From contig JADZEW010000001.1 of NCBI GenBank assembly GCA_020850325.1, positions 360,030 to 424,029 of the forward strand: a stretch of DNA of 64,000 nucleotides, given 5' to 3'. The translations under genes were made by a program, and so were the position numbers. This DNA is from Methanoregulaceae archaeon (lineage in GTDB: Bacteria > Armatimonadota > Fimbriimonadia > Fimbriimonadales > Fimbriimonadaceae). The notes beneath the pieces are model-generated. The model was not told the origin of the DNA. It saw nothing but the letters and a program-made list of their open reading frames with translations, and did not search any database. Shown piece after piece: positions 1 through 8,105 of this stretch (its first letter is position 1; every line of letters starts with the position of its first letter).

Positions 1-1
1 G

Positions 2-565
2 TGCTTGATCTACCTGGTGCTTTCGCCGAGTGGCGCTGCTCTTTCGTTCGACCGGCGGCGAGAACTCCGCCAGAAGGGACTCCCCCCCGATACGCCTTTC
101 GAATACGTTCGAGTCACGGGCCAACGGCTGATCCAGTATCAAACCGCCCTCGTGTACCTGACGACGGTTTGGTGGAAAGTCTTCGGCACGTTCTGGATGG
201 ATGGCACCGCCACGTTCTATCCGGCGATGATGCACGAGTTCCGCCGGTTCCCCGTCCCCGGATTCCTCGAGCGCCAACCCTTCATCGGCCTCACGACCTA
301 CGGAACGCTAATCGTCGAGGTGGCGCTGGGCACGCTGATCTTCTGGAAGCCCGCCCGCAAGTGGGTGGTGATCTTGGGGCTTCTGCTCCACGCGTACATC
401 GAGTACCGCTTCAATATCCCGATGTTTGCGCTGATCATCACGACGACGTACATCGCGTTCTATGAGGGAGATGAGGTCGAGCGGTGGCTCGCTCGACGGC
501 GTTGGGGTCGTCGGCTGCTGGGGTGGCCCGAACCGGTGGAGTCTGCCCAGCCGGTTCCCGCCTAG
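2..565 (+). CDS. HTTM-domain membrane protein, C-terminal part (truncated by window edge)
   Basis: This is the C-terminal 187 residues of an integral membrane protein; the reading frame runs off the left edge, so the start is not seen. The sequence has a YQTALVYLTTVWWKVFG segment, a conserved 'TYGTLIVEVALG' helix and an 'LLLHAYIEYRFNIPMF' helix. Together these match the HTTM family (vitamin-K carboxylase-like membrane fold). Such proteins are usually of unknown reaction; some relatives carboxylate glutamate, but nothing here shows that activity. The C-terminus is a short Arg/Trp-rich cytoplasmic tail. Its TAG stop shares the bases CTAG with the stop of the oppositely oriented oxidoreductase downstream. 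Confidence 0.7.
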   Translation, partial: CLIYLVLSPSGAALSFDRRRELRQKGLPPDTPFEYVRVTGQRLIQYQTALVYLTTVWWKVFGTFWMDGTATFYPAMMHEFRRFPVPGFLERQPFIGLTTYGTLIVEVALGTLIFWKPARKWVVILGLLLHAYIEYRFNIPMFALIITTTYIAFYEGDEVERWLARRRWGRRLLGWPEPVESAQPVPA

Positions 566-1602
566 CGACGATTGAATCTCGGCCAATCCGCCGGGGAGCG
601 CTTCCCTTCCGCAAAGTCGGCGAGCCGCGCGCCGATCCAAGGACCGAACTTGAACCCATGCCCGCTACACGGAGAGGCCCAGATCACTCCGTCGTCCTCG
701 CCCCAGCGAAAGTCCTCGTCGGCAGTATTCGTGTAGAGGCAGGTCACGACCTCGTCGATCTCCGGATTCTCAACGCCAAATCGCTCGCGGGCGAATTGCA
801 GGATACGCTCGATCATCGCGTCGTTCTGCGGTCTGGTCTCCTTGTGTGGGTCAATCAGAAGGCCGGGCGTGTGGACCCCGACCTTGACCGTTGTGCTACC
901 GCGCTCGCCGGGAAAGCCATACACGAAGTCGGGTGAGTCCTCGATGTACACCGGCCCTCGCCACGACCGGCCCAGATCGACATAGGCCACGGTCTGGCAG
1001 GTCACCGTGGCGTCAACGCCGAACATCTCGCGGGCCCACGCGCCGACGCAGGCGACAACGCGATCGAACTGGCCGATGAGTGCTCTCGGATCGGCGGCCT
1101 CTTGGATGAAGATCGCCCCCTGCTGCATGGCGAGGTCGATCGTTCCGGCCACCGCGTTTGCCGCATGGACCCAGCCTGCCTCCGGCGTCAGCACCGCCAC
1201 CTCCTCGGAACGAATCTCGAGCCCCCACTGATCACGAGCCCGGTCGCCGGGCACGACCTCATGCGGCACGTCCAGGTCCCTCAGACTGCGGATGGTATCT
1301 GCGACCATCGCCGAATCGGGCCGCCCGAACAAAATGAGCCCGACCTCGTGCAAAAGCCCCCCCTCGATCTGGTGGCCGATGCGATCCTGCAAATCCCGCC
1401 ACATCGGATGCCCCTCCACCATGATTTCGGTGAAGAACGGATCGGGGTACGCCGCCCGCACGATGCGTGACCGTCCGTGCGAGCTACCCCGATCGTGGCC
1501 GGGCGGATGGCGGTCATAGATTGTGACCTGATGGCCGCGGTCCGCCAGGGCGAGCGCGGCACTTGCGCCCATGATCCCCGCCCCGACGACCGCGACCCGC
1601 AT
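562..1602 (-). CDS. FAD-dependent amine oxidoreductase, monomeric sarcosine oxidase / N-methyl amino acid oxidase type
   Basis: This is a 346-residue DAO-family flavoprotein. The N-terminal dinucleotide fold is VVGAGIMGAS (5-14) with a following acidic YDRH. The C-terminal half carries TCLYTNTADEDF, whose Cys288 matches the cysteine that binds FAD covalently in monomeric sarcosine oxidase, and then the signature SGHGFKFGP (313-321). The likely reaction is oxidative demethylation or deamination of a secondary amine such as sarcosine or N-methyltryptophan, giving H2O2. It lies 3 bases behind the sugar isomerase gene on the same strand, so the two are probably cotranscribed. The exact substrate cannot be read from sequence. 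Confidence 0.85.
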   Translation of the reverse strand: MRVAVVGAGIMGASAALALADRGHQVTIYDRHPPGHDRGSSHGRSRIVRAAYPDPFFTEIMVEGHPMWRDLQDRIGHQIEGGLLHEVGLILFGRPDSAMVADTIRSLRDLDVPHEVVPGDRARDQWGLEIRSEEVAVLTPEAGWVHAANAVAGTIDLAMQQGAIFIQEAADPRALIGQFDRVVACVGAWAREMFGVDATVTCQTVAYVDLGRSWRGPVYIEDSPDFVYGFPGERGSTTVKVGVHTPGLLIDPHKETRPQNDAMIERILQFARERFGVENPEIDEVVTCLYTNTADEDFRWGEDDGVIWASPCSGHGFKFGPWIGARLADFAEGKRSPADWPRFNRR

Positions 1603-1605
1603 CGT

Positions 1606-2595
1606 TTAGTCCTTGGCCCAGAACATCTCGCCCGCGGGCTGCGAGATGACGGACTGCTTGAGCACATCGACCGCCTTGCGCAGCCCTTCGATCGGCGACA
1701 TGAGGCCATCCTCGTGCTCGATCGACAGCACGTAGTCGTAGCCGACCATGCGCAGGTTCGAAACGAAGTCCTTCCACCACTCGATGCCGTGGCCGTAGCC
1801 CACCGAGCGGAACACCCACGAGCGCTGCAGGATGTCGCCGTAGCTCTTCGTGTCCAAGTTGCCGTTGCGTCCCGCGTTGTACGGGTCGATGCTGGTGTCC
1901 TTGGCGTGCACGTGGAACAGCGCTCCTTCGGCGGCAAGCTCGCGAACCGCGGCGATCGGATCGATTCCCTGCCACCACAGGTGCGAGGGGTCAAAGTTGC
2001 AACCGATCCGCGGGCCGACGGCGTTGCGAAGTCTGAGCAAGTTGTCGTTGGCGTAGCAGATGAAGCCGGGGTGCATTTCGATCGCGAAGTTCACGTTGTG
2101 GGATTCGAGAAGCTTGTGTTGCTCCTGCCAATACGGAATCGCCACTTCCTTCCACTGCCATTCCAGGATGTCTCGATACTCGTCGGGCCATGCGCAGGTC
2201 ACCCAGTTCGGGTTCACCGCGTTGGGGCCATCGCCGGGACAGCCGCTGAAGCCGTTCACGCACGGCACACCCAGCGCCGAAGCCAGCTTGACCGAGTTCA
2301 CAAAGGCACGATGGTGGTCGTCGGCGACGCTGCGGACGGGGTGCAAGGCGTTGCCATGGCAGGAGATCGCGGAGATGCTGAGCCCTCGCTTTTCCACTTC
2401 GCGCACCAACTCGGCGCGCTTCCCCGCGTCGGCGATCAAAGCCTCGACCGCCTCGTGGTTGCCGCCCAAGTGCGATGAACCGGGGTACGCCCCCGCGCCA
2501 AACTCGACCGCCTCGATCCCCTCGGCCTGAATGATATCGAGCGCCTCACCGAGGGGGCGGTCGCCGAACAACGCAGTAAAGATGCCGATCTTCAT
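1606..2595 (-). CDS. sugar phosphate isomerase/epimerase, xylose-isomerase-like TIM barrel
   Basis: This is a 329-residue TIM-barrel protein of the AP endonuclease 2 / xylose isomerase-like superfamily. The metal ligands of the family are in place: Glu in AIEMHPGF, Asp/His in NFDPSHLWWQG, His in FHVHAKD, and the final Glu in SIEHEDG. Start chosen at the ATG of MKIGIF at 2595, because the 15 codons upstream overlap the divergent dapA start and look non-coding. Such enzymes interconvert sugars, inositols or their keto forms. The partner oxidoreductase downstream suggests a small catabolic operon, but the substrate is unknown. Confidence 0.8.
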   Translation of the reverse strand: MKIGIFTALFGDRPLGEALDIIQAEGIEAVEFGAGAYPGSSHLGGNHEAVEALIADAGKRAELVREVEKRGLSISAISCHGNALHPVRSVADDHHRAFVNSVKLASALGVPCVNGFSGCPGDGPNAVNPNWVTCAWPDEYRDILEWQWKEVAIPYWQEQHKLLESHNVNFAIEMHPGFICYANDNLLRLRNAVGPRIGCNFDPSHLWWQGIDPIAAVRELAAEGALFHVHAKDTSIDPYNAGRNGNLDTKSYGDILQRSWVFRSVGYGHGIEWWKDFVSNLRMVGYDYVLSIEHEDGLMSPIEGLRKAVDVLKQSVISQPAGEMFWAKD

Positions 2596-2630
2596 CGCAA
2601 GCGTTTTACCGCGCAAGACACAATAGAGAC

Positions 2631-3518
2631 ATGGACACACGCTTCATCGGATGCGGCACCGCCTTGGTCACCCCCTTCACGGCCGAGGGCAAACTGGACG
2701 AAACGACCTTCCGCCGTCTGGTGAAGCGCCAAATCGACCGCGGCATCACCTTCTTGGTGCCTTGCGGAACGACGGGCGAGAGCCCCACCCTCTCGCACGA
2801 CGAGAAGCTCCGTGTCGTGAAGATCACCGTCGAAGAATCCGCGGGTCGGGTTCCGGTTGTGGCCGGCGCGGGTGGCTACGATACGGCGGAGGTCATCGGC
2901 ATGGTTCAGGAGTTCACCGCGCTCGGTGCCGACGCGATCCTCAGCGTCACCCCCTACTACAACAAGCCCAGCCAGGCCGGCCTGATCGCTCACTACCATG
3001 CCGTCGCCGCAGCGACGAAGCTGCCGATCATCCTGTACAGCGTCATGCCGCGCACCAACGTGAACATCGAAGTGCCGACCGTGCTTGAGCTGGCGCAGAT
3101 CCCCAACATCATCGGCGTGAAGGAAGCGAGCGGAAACATCGGCCAGATCGCCTCGCTCATCCACCGCGCACCGAGAGACTTCCTCGTGCTCAGCGGCGAC
3201 GACGCGATCACCCTGCCCTTGGTCGCGCTGGGCGGGCACGGCGTGATTTCCGTGGCCTCGAACGAGATTCCCGGCGAGATGACCCAACTGGCGCGCTCCG
3301 CCTATGAGGGCGACTGGACCACCGCCCGCGAACTTCACAACCGCTATCTGCCGCTGATGGAGATCAACTTCTGCGAGCCCAACCCGCAGCCGGTGAAGAC
3401 GGCGATGGAACTGATGGGCCTGTTGGAAGCGCATGTCCGCCTGCCCCTGATCCCGGTCGCAGCCGCGAATCGGCAACGGATCGAGGCGGTGCTGGAAGCG
3501 TGTGGCGTTGAGGGCTAG
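2631..3518 (+). CDS. dapA: 4-hydroxy-tetrahydrodipicolinate synthase
   Basis: This 295-residue class I aldolase condenses pyruvate with aspartate semialdehyde, the first committed step to diaminopimelate and lysine. GTTGE (46-50) binds the pyruvate carboxylate, Tyr136 and Arg141 line the active site, and Lys164 in GVKEASGN forms the Schiff base. The usual YNVPGRT motif is changed to YSVMPRT with spacing kept, so activity should be intact. Length is normal for the family. It is divergent from the sugar isomerase (35 bases apart) and ends in a CTAG overlap with the toxin gene on the other strand. No other lysine gene is adjacent. Confidence 0.93.
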   Translation: MDTRFIGCGTALVTPFTAEGKLDETTFRRLVKRQIDRGITFLVPCGTTGESPTLSHDEKLRVVKITVEESAGRVPVVAGAGGYDTAEVIGMVQEFTALGADAILSVTPYYNKPSQAGLIAHYHAVAAATKLPIILYSVMPRTNVNIEVPTVLELAQIPNIIGVKEASGNIGQIASLIHRAPRDFLVLSGDDAITLPLVALGGHGVISVASNEIPGEMTQLARSAYEGDWTTARELHNRYLPLMEINFCEPNPQPVKTAMELMGLLEAHVRLPLIPVAAANRQRIEAVLEACGVEG

Positions 3519-3898
3519 AGGCTCAGAATGTCGCGAACGTTCTGCTCGATGACCGCCAGCAGTCGCGGCTCGATTTGGCCGATGTAGCCATCGAGCCGCG
3601 CCTTAGAAATCGTTAGGATCTGCTCGCATCGCACGACTCCGCGTTGCGAGAGCCCGTTGAGCTTGGAGGGCTCGACCGCGACGTGCAGGAGGTTGTCCTG
3701 ATGCCCACCGGTGGACATCGCGAGCACGATGGTCAGCCCGTAAGCTTCGACCTCGTTCGCGGCATTGGATTGGATAACCAGGGCCGGCCGCCGGCCATGC
3801 TGCTCGGAGCCACGCCCGGGCTCCCAACTCACCCACCAAATCTGGCCCCTACGAACTAGCCGATTCGGGCTCGCCAAGAGCAACCTCCGCCTGGGCAT
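3515..3898 (-). CDS. MazF/PemK-type toxin, mRNA interferase
   Basis: The family core starts at VRRGQIWWVSWEPGRGSEQ and continues with RRPALVIQSNAAN and the QRGVVRCEQILTISKARL strand, all typical of MazF/PemK endoribonucleases. These cut cellular mRNA when the antitoxin is degraded. The ATG at 3898 gives 127 residues with a short extra N-terminus; the frame is also open to 3934, and TTG codons at 3883 and 3877 are alternatives. All overlap the end of the antitoxin gene, as expected for a co-translated pair. The stop shares CTAG with the dapA stop. Confidence 0.85.
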   Translation of the reverse strand: MPRRRLLLASPNRLVRRGQIWWVSWEPGRGSEQHGRRPALVIQSNAANEVEAYGLTIVLAMSTGGHQDNLLHVAVEPSKLNGLSQRGVVRCEQILTISKARLDGYIGQIEPRLLAVIEQNVRDILSL

Positions 3899-4106
3899 GG
3901 TGGGCGAACTCGAGATCCGCTGGCTCACGGGCAAGCTGTGCGAAGGCGCCCCGTAGCCTAGCCTGCCGTTCTTCCTCGGCCATGTGGGTCAACGAGGACT
4001 CGACAAACTCGTTGAAGCTCTGCCGCCGCTCCTTGGCTAGAGCCTTGCACACCGCCCAGAGCTGCTCGTCAATCCGCAGGCTTACCGTCTTTGTTGCCTT
4101 TGCCAC
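3849..4106 (-). CDS. MazE-like ribbon-helix-helix antitoxin
   Basis: This 85-residue protein has an N-terminal ribbon-helix-helix segment, TKTVSLRIDEQLWAVCKAL, followed by a helix and a flexible acidic tail (LEFAHHAQAEVALGEPES) of the kind that wraps the toxin. It should neutralise the downstream MazF-type toxin and, as a dimer, repress its own promoter. The start is GTG and has no Shine-Dalgarno sequence. A perfect 28-base palindrome ends 3 bases upstream of the start and is the obvious operator. Confidence 0.83.
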   Translation of the reverse strand: MAKATKTVSLRIDEQLWAVCKALAKERRQSFNEFVESSLTHMAEEERQARLRGAFAQLAREPADLEFAHHAQAEVALGEPESASS

Positions 4107-4109
4107 ACT

Positions 4110-4137
4110 CTTATGATGCCATATTTGGCATCATAAG
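4110..4137. promoter_or_regulatory. operator palindrome of the mazEF-type operon
   Basis: A perfect 12-base inverted repeat, CTTATGATGCCA and TGGCATCATAAG, is separated by TATT. It sits 3 bases before the antitoxin GTG. Each arm contains TATGAT, one mismatch from a -10 consensus, on its outward-reading strand, so RHS-fold antitoxin dimers bound here would cover the promoter. Binding by this antitoxin is inferred from position. Confidence 0.75.
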
Positions 4138-4205
4138 TTCCCATCATTGGCTCGACAGCACCGACGGGATATCATGGCGAGCATGAAGGTCACTGAGATG
4201 CTGAC

Positions 4206-4724
4206 GTGCTGATCATCTTCTCGGGGTTGCCCGGAGTGGGCAAGACTTCACTGGGCCGCGCGCTCGCCACACGGTTGCGCGCGACGATGGTGCGCGTAGA
4301 CGGTATCGAGCATGCCCTCGCCCAAGGGGGGGTGTCGCCCATCGACGGTCTGGGCTATGAGATCGCCTACGCGGTCGCCCTGGAGAACCTGAAGCTGGGG
4401 CGCACGGTCATCGCCGACACCGTCAATCCGTGGGAGCTCACCCGCCAGGCGTGGCGCGACGTGGCGGTGCAGGCGGGAGTTCCGTCGCTCGATGTCGAAG
4501 TGTGCTGTTCGGATGTGGAAGAGCATCGCCGCCGGGTGGAGTCGCGCGTCGCTGATCTGGCGGGTTTCAAGTTGCCGACTTGGGACGAGGTTGTGGGCCG
4601 TGATTATCACGCGTGGACAACCCCTCGGCTGGTGGTCGACCTGGCGTCCCTGAGCCTCGATGAAGCGGTTGAAGCCGTGGTCAGCGGTATGCTCGGCGGC
4701 AATGGAACGGCGAAAACTTACTGA
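4206..4724 (+). CDS. P-loop kinase-like protein
   Basis: This 172-residue protein begins almost directly with a Walker A motif, GLPGVGKTS (7-15). It has an Asp-containing VRVDGIEHAL strand and a VIADTVNPW strand, the layout of small AAA_33/zeta-like or gluconate-kinase-like NTP-dependent kinases. An SRVADLAGFKLPTWDEV segment resembles the lid region. The substrate is unknown. The start is GTG at 4206. It overlaps the pterin dehydratase gene by 23 bases and probably heads a three-gene operon. It should not be read as part of the toxin-antitoxin pair, which faces the other way. Confidence 0.7.
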   Translation: MLIIFSGLPGVGKTSLGRALATRLRATMVRVDGIEHALAQGGVSPIDGLGYEIAYAVALENLKLGRTVIADTVNPWELTRQAWRDVAVQAGVPSLDVEVCCSDVEEHRRRVESRVADLAGFKLPTWDEVVGRDYHAWTTPRLVVDLASLSLDEAVEAVVSGMLGGNGTAKTY

Positions 4725-4986
4725 GGGCGAGATTGAAACGACGCTTGCCGAGGCGACCGGTTGGTCCCTAGAAGCTGGGCAAATCACGAAGACTTACGAG
4801 TTCCCGAGCTACCTCGCGGGGGTCACGTTCGTGAGCGCGATCGCCCACCTTGCCGAGGCGATGGACCATCATCCCGACCTCGACCTGCGTTATCGCAAGC
4901 TCCGCGTCGCCCTCAACACCCACGATGTGGGGGGCATCTCGCCCCTCGATTTCGAGCTTGCGCGTCGGATCGAGGCGATCCGGTGA
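4702..4986 (+). CDS. pterin-4a-carbinolamine dehydratase
   Basis: This 94-residue protein has the family signature EAMDHHPDLDLRYRKLRV followed by LNTHDVGGISPLD, with the paired histidines that dehydrate 4a-hydroxytetrahydropterin. It normally recycles the cofactor of aromatic amino acid hydroxylases, though many bacteria carry it without one. Start chosen at ATG 4702 (MERRKLT), which gives the usual family length; the frame is open 14 codons further upstream inside the kinase gene. Its last codons overlap the next gene by GTGA. Confidence 0.9.
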   Translation: MERRKLTEGEIETTLAEATGWSLEAGQITKTYEFPSYLAGVTFVSAIAHLAEAMDHHPDLDLRYRKLRVALNTHDVGGISPLDFELARRIEAIR

Positions 4987-5792
4987 GTCTAGACGTCCGC
5001 GAGCTTTGGGACTTCAACGACCCCGCCGGCTCTGAGGCGCGTTTCCGCGAGGCTCTAGCCAGCGCAGAGGGGGATTGGCACCGAGAACTCTCTGCTCAAC
5101 TGGCTCGGTCGCTGGGTTTGCAGAAGCGATTTGATGAGGGCCACCGGGTGCTGGATGCCCTGAACGACGTCATTGGCAAGCCGAAGACGCGCGGCGACGT
5201 GTGCTACCTCCTTGAGCGGGGCCGGCTCTACAACTCGGCCGGGAAGCGTGATGGCGCGCTGGCGCTGTTCGAACGCGCGGCGGAGACGGACATCGCCGAT
5301 TTGCGGATCGATGCACTGCACATGATCGCCATCGCCGACCCTTCACGGTCTTTGGAGGCGAACGAGCAGGCGCTGGCGGAGGCGAAATCCAGCGACGACC
5401 CTCGTGCCCAGCGCTGGCGGGCTTCGTTGCTGAACAACCTCGGCTGGAGCTATCACGAGGGCGGCGAGTTTCAGCGGGCGCTGGAGTGTTTCCTCGAGGC
5501 GGTGGACTTGCGCGAAGAAATGGGCGCGCCCGGGCCGCTGCTCATCGCTCGGTGGTGTGTCGCGCGGGCGTTGCGTTCACTGGGTGAGCACGAGTCGGCG
5601 ATGGTGATCCTGGCGGAGCTATCTTCAGGCGAACCGGATGGCTACGTTGCGGAGGAGATCGCCGAGAACCTGTTGGCTCTCGGTAAGAAGGACGACGCGC
5701 GGCCGTGGTTCAAACTCGCAGCGGAGCTTCTGGCCGAGGATCTGGCACGCGACCCAGAGCGACTCGCTAGGCTGGTCGAACTCGGAGCCTAG
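4983..5792 (+). CDS. tetratricopeptide-repeat protein
   Basis: This 269-residue soluble helical protein has several TPR-like units, for example the segments around LLNNLGWSYHEGGEFQRALECF and ARALRSLGEHESAMVIL, with the usual Gly/Ala/Tyr spacing. There is no signal peptide. The start is GTG at 4983, forming a GTGA overlap with the dehydratase stop, so translation is coupled. It likely works as a protein-interaction scaffold; its partner is unknown. It is the last gene of the kinase/dehydratase operon. Confidence 0.75.
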   Translation: MSLDVRELWDFNDPAGSEARFREALASAEGDWHRELSAQLARSLGLQKRFDEGHRVLDALNDVIGKPKTRGDVCYLLERGRLYNSAGKRDGALALFERAAETDIADLRIDALHMIAIADPSRSLEANEQALAEAKSSDDPRAQRWRASLLNNLGWSYHEGGEFQRALECFLEAVDLREEMGAPGPLLIARWCVARALRSLGEHESAMVILAELSSGEPDGYVAEEIAENLLALGKKDDARPWFKLAAELLAEDLARDPERLARLVELGA

Positions 5793-5813
5793 GTCGAATA
5801 GGACCTATCGGTC

Positions 5814-6206
5814 TTATCCCGACAGCGCAGCGATGGCGCGCTCGAGGCGGGGTCTCGCATCCGCCGCGACTTCGAGAATCGCCTCGTTCGCGGGGGCAGC
5901 GGCGAGCATCGCGTCCGGATTCACGGCCGTCACCTTGAACCCGCCTTCGACTTCCTCGACCGTCACGTTGCACGGCAGCAGCAAGCCAATCTCGGGATCG
6001 GCCTCAATCGCCTTCTTGGCGAGACCGGGGTTGCACGCACCGAGAATCAGATACGGCCGGAAATCGACATCGAGCTTCTTGCGAAGCGTCGCCTGGACGT
6101 CGATCTCGCTGACGATGCCGAATCCCTCGGCGGCCAGTGCCTCCCGAACCCGCTCGACGGCGGATTCGAAAGGCCCATCGATGACGCAGCTAAATCCCAG
6201 GCTCAT
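5814..6206 (-). CDS. DUF302-family protein
   Basis: This 130-residue protein fits DUF302. It has an early 'FESAVERVREALAAEGFGIVSEIDVQATLRKKL'-type helix-strand pattern, then PYLILGACNPGLAKKAIEAD, then LLPCNVTVEEVEGG. The cysteines in GACNP and LPCN are typical of this family, whose biochemical role is not established. The start ATG at 6206 overlaps the stop of the GlmL-type gene (ATGA). Longer frames upstream lie inside that gene and are not used. Confidence 0.8.
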   Translation of the reverse strand: MSLGFSCVIDGPFESAVERVREALAAEGFGIVSEIDVQATLRKKLDVDFRPYLILGACNPGLAKKAIEADPEIGLLLPCNVTVEEVEGGFKVTAVNPDAMLAAAPANEAILEVAADARPRLERAIAALSG

Positions 6207-8068
6207 GGTAGGGGCAGTCCCATCGCGCCGAGCCACTCGCGGTGCTTGGCGACTCGCGTGGCGACATCTGCGGCAAGATTGAACGGACGGCCGCGGGCGT
6301 CGACCATGATGCCAACCATGCCGCCCTCGACGCGCTTCGTGATCGGCTTGCCCTTGCCGGCGCCGAGATCGAAACCCTTGCCCGGCTCCAGAGTCAAGTC
6401 CTTGTATTCGCCCTTGCCGCACGGGATCACCTTGATCGAGCCGTACGGGATCGCTTCGTTAATACCCGAGCCCGACAGCGTGACTGCAATGTCGCCCGGT
6501 TTGCCGTTGCCGATCGGCGAGATGCAATCACCGATCTTGACGATGCAGTCGTACTCGAACACCTGCTTGGCCGCCTCATAGAAGTGCTGCGAAAGCACGC
6601 CGAGGTGCGGGGTCATGAAGATCGAGTCGACGGTGAGCATGGTGACGCCTTCCGGTTGGTAGGCATCCATCATCATGAGAGCCGACTGGGCACGCTGCGG
6701 GGCGTGCGAGAGCACGCCACCCGACCCGATGATGAGATCGAGCTCCAACATCTTGATCAGCGATGCGCTGGCCGAGGTCTGGTCGAAGATCTGGCCCACG
6801 TCGCGCTGCTGCTGAACTCCCGAGAGACCACGCGCCAAGGTCTTGTGGTGCTCGAACGCAAGCCTCAGCGCTTCGCGCGCCACGGCATGCTCAATGAGCA
6901 GGTCCTCGTACGTGTGCGGAATCGTGGTCGGGCGGATCATCTTGTTCCGCAAGCGGTTGCGCACTTCGCTGGGATCGATCTCGAAGGGCAACCAGCGCAC
7001 GATGTTCTCGATGCCGGCTTCTTTCAGCACGTTGCAGATCGAGTAGCTCATGCCGAGGTTCGCCGAAACCGTTCGGTTGTAGATGCGCTCGTCGCCGCTC
7101 TTGAACACCGAGAACACGTCGGTGGTCGCGCCGCCGATGTCCACACCGAGCAGGTTAATCTTCTCGTTCTCGGCGTACTCCTTCAGCAGCTTGCCCACCG
7201 CATTCGGGGTCGCCATGATCTCTTCGCTCGTCCATTCGAGGAGCTTCGAGTAGCCGGGCGCCTGCTGCATAACGTGCTCGAGGAACATCTCGTGGATTTC
7301 CTCGCGGGCCGGGCCGAGGACTTCGCGGTCGAGTGTGGGACGGAGGTTGTCAACGGGCTTGAACTCGATCGTCTCACCCAGCACTTGGTCCACCTTGCTG
7401 CGAGCGTCCTTGTTTCCTGCATAGATGACCGGCAGCTTCATGTCGCCGAAGCGCGGCTTGGGGTCGGCGCGGCGAACAACTTCCGCCATCTCGACGAGAT
7501 GCGACTCGGTGCCGCCGTCGGTACCGCCCGACATGAGAATGATGTCCGGGCGAAGCTGGCGAAGCCGCTCTACTTTCTGATAATCCTTACGACCGTCATC
7601 GACGGCGAGCGTGTCCATGAGAATCGCGCCCGCGCCCAAGGCGGCACGCTCGGCGCTTTCCGCCGACATGGCCTTGACAACACCCGCGACCATCATCTGC
7701 AGACCGCCACCCGCGGAACTGGTGGAAACATAGATGTCCGAGCCCTCGCTGGGTGACGACCGCTCGTCGGTCTTCTTCCCTTCCTTTTCGAGCCGCCAAA
7801 CTCGGCCATCTTTGATGAGGTTTCGACGACCTGACTCAAAGCCTTCCTTGACCACATTAGGATCAAGTGCCTCGGTGACGTCCTCGAGTTCCGTGATGGA
7901 GTTGAGGACGCCGATGGTCACGTCTTCAAACGGTCGCTCGACGGTGGTCGGAGCTTCGCCGCGGGCAACCAAACGGTACTGCCCTTGCGGATTCCGCTCG
8001 ATGAGAATGGCCTTGGTGGTGGTCGAACCGCAGTCGGTAGCGACGATGCGCAAATAGTCTTTCGACAT
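6203..8068 (-). CDS. glmL: GlmL/MutL-family ASKHA ATPase (glutamate mutase accessory type)
   Basis: This 621-residue actin-like ATPase has two phosphate-binding loops, ATDCGSTTTKAILIE near the N-terminus and LLGVDIGGATTDVF in the middle, plus the LSGGTDGG-type loop ILMSGGTDGGTE. This is the MutL/GlmL family found beside coenzyme-B12-dependent glutamate mutase and related carbon-skeleton mutases, where it is thought to act as a chaperone or reactivator. It is not the mismatch-repair MutL. No mutase subunits are in the window. Start chosen at MSKDYLR, 6 bases downstream of a CATAAT box; the 66-codon upstream extension runs into the divergent gene. Confidence 0.82.
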   Translation of the reverse strand: MSKDYLRIVATDCGSTTTKAILIERNPQGQYRLVARGEAPTTVERPFEDVTIGVLNSITELEDVTEALDPNVVKEGFESGRRNLIKDGRVWRLEKEGKKTDERSSPSEGSDIYVSTSSAGGGLQMMVAGVVKAMSAESAERAALGAGAILMDTLAVDDGRKDYQKVERLRQLRPDIILMSGGTDGGTESHLVEMAEVVRRADPKPRFGDMKLPVIYAGNKDARSKVDQVLGETIEFKPVDNLRPTLDREVLGPAREEIHEMFLEHVMQQAPGYSKLLEWTSEEIMATPNAVGKLLKEYAENEKINLLGVDIGGATTDVFSVFKSGDERIYNRTVSANLGMSYSICNVLKEAGIENIVRWLPFEIDPSEVRNRLRNKMIRPTTIPHTYEDLLIEHAVAREALRLAFEHHKTLARGLSGVQQQRDVGQIFDQTSASASLIKMLELDLIIGSGGVLSHAPQRAQSALMMMDAYQPEGVTMLTVDSIFMTPHLGVLSQHFYEAAKQVFEYDCIVKIGDCISPIGNGKPGDIAVTLSGSGINEAIPYGSIKVIPCGKGEYKDLTLEPGKGFDLGAGKGKPITKRVEGGMVGIMVDARGRPFNLAADVATRVAKHREWLGAMGLPLP

Positions 8069-8074
8069 CCCTTG

Positions 8075-8080
8075 ATTATG
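8075..8080 (-). promoter_or_regulatory. -10 box for leaderless glmL transcript
   Basis: CATAAT on the minus strand, followed by 6 bases (CAAGGG) and the ATG. No separate Shine-Dalgarno spacing is possible if transcription starts at the ATG. It shares a 37-base divergent region with the peptidase promoter. Confidence 0.5.
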
Positions 8081-8093
8081 GTCCAATCCGGGG

Positions 8094-8099
8094 TAAGTT
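8094..8099 (+). promoter_or_regulatory. -10 box for leaderless S10 peptidase transcript
   Basis: TAAGTT, 6 bases (CGACGT), then ATG. A TTGATT at 8072-8077 with a 16-base spacer could be the -35. Confidence 0.55.
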
Positions 8100-8105
8100 C
8101 GACGT

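Noticed and set aside
4206..4724. Zeta-type toxin forming part of the mazEF-type system
   Set aside because: It faces the other way, is coupled to a pterin dehydratase, and lacks an epsilon-like partner.
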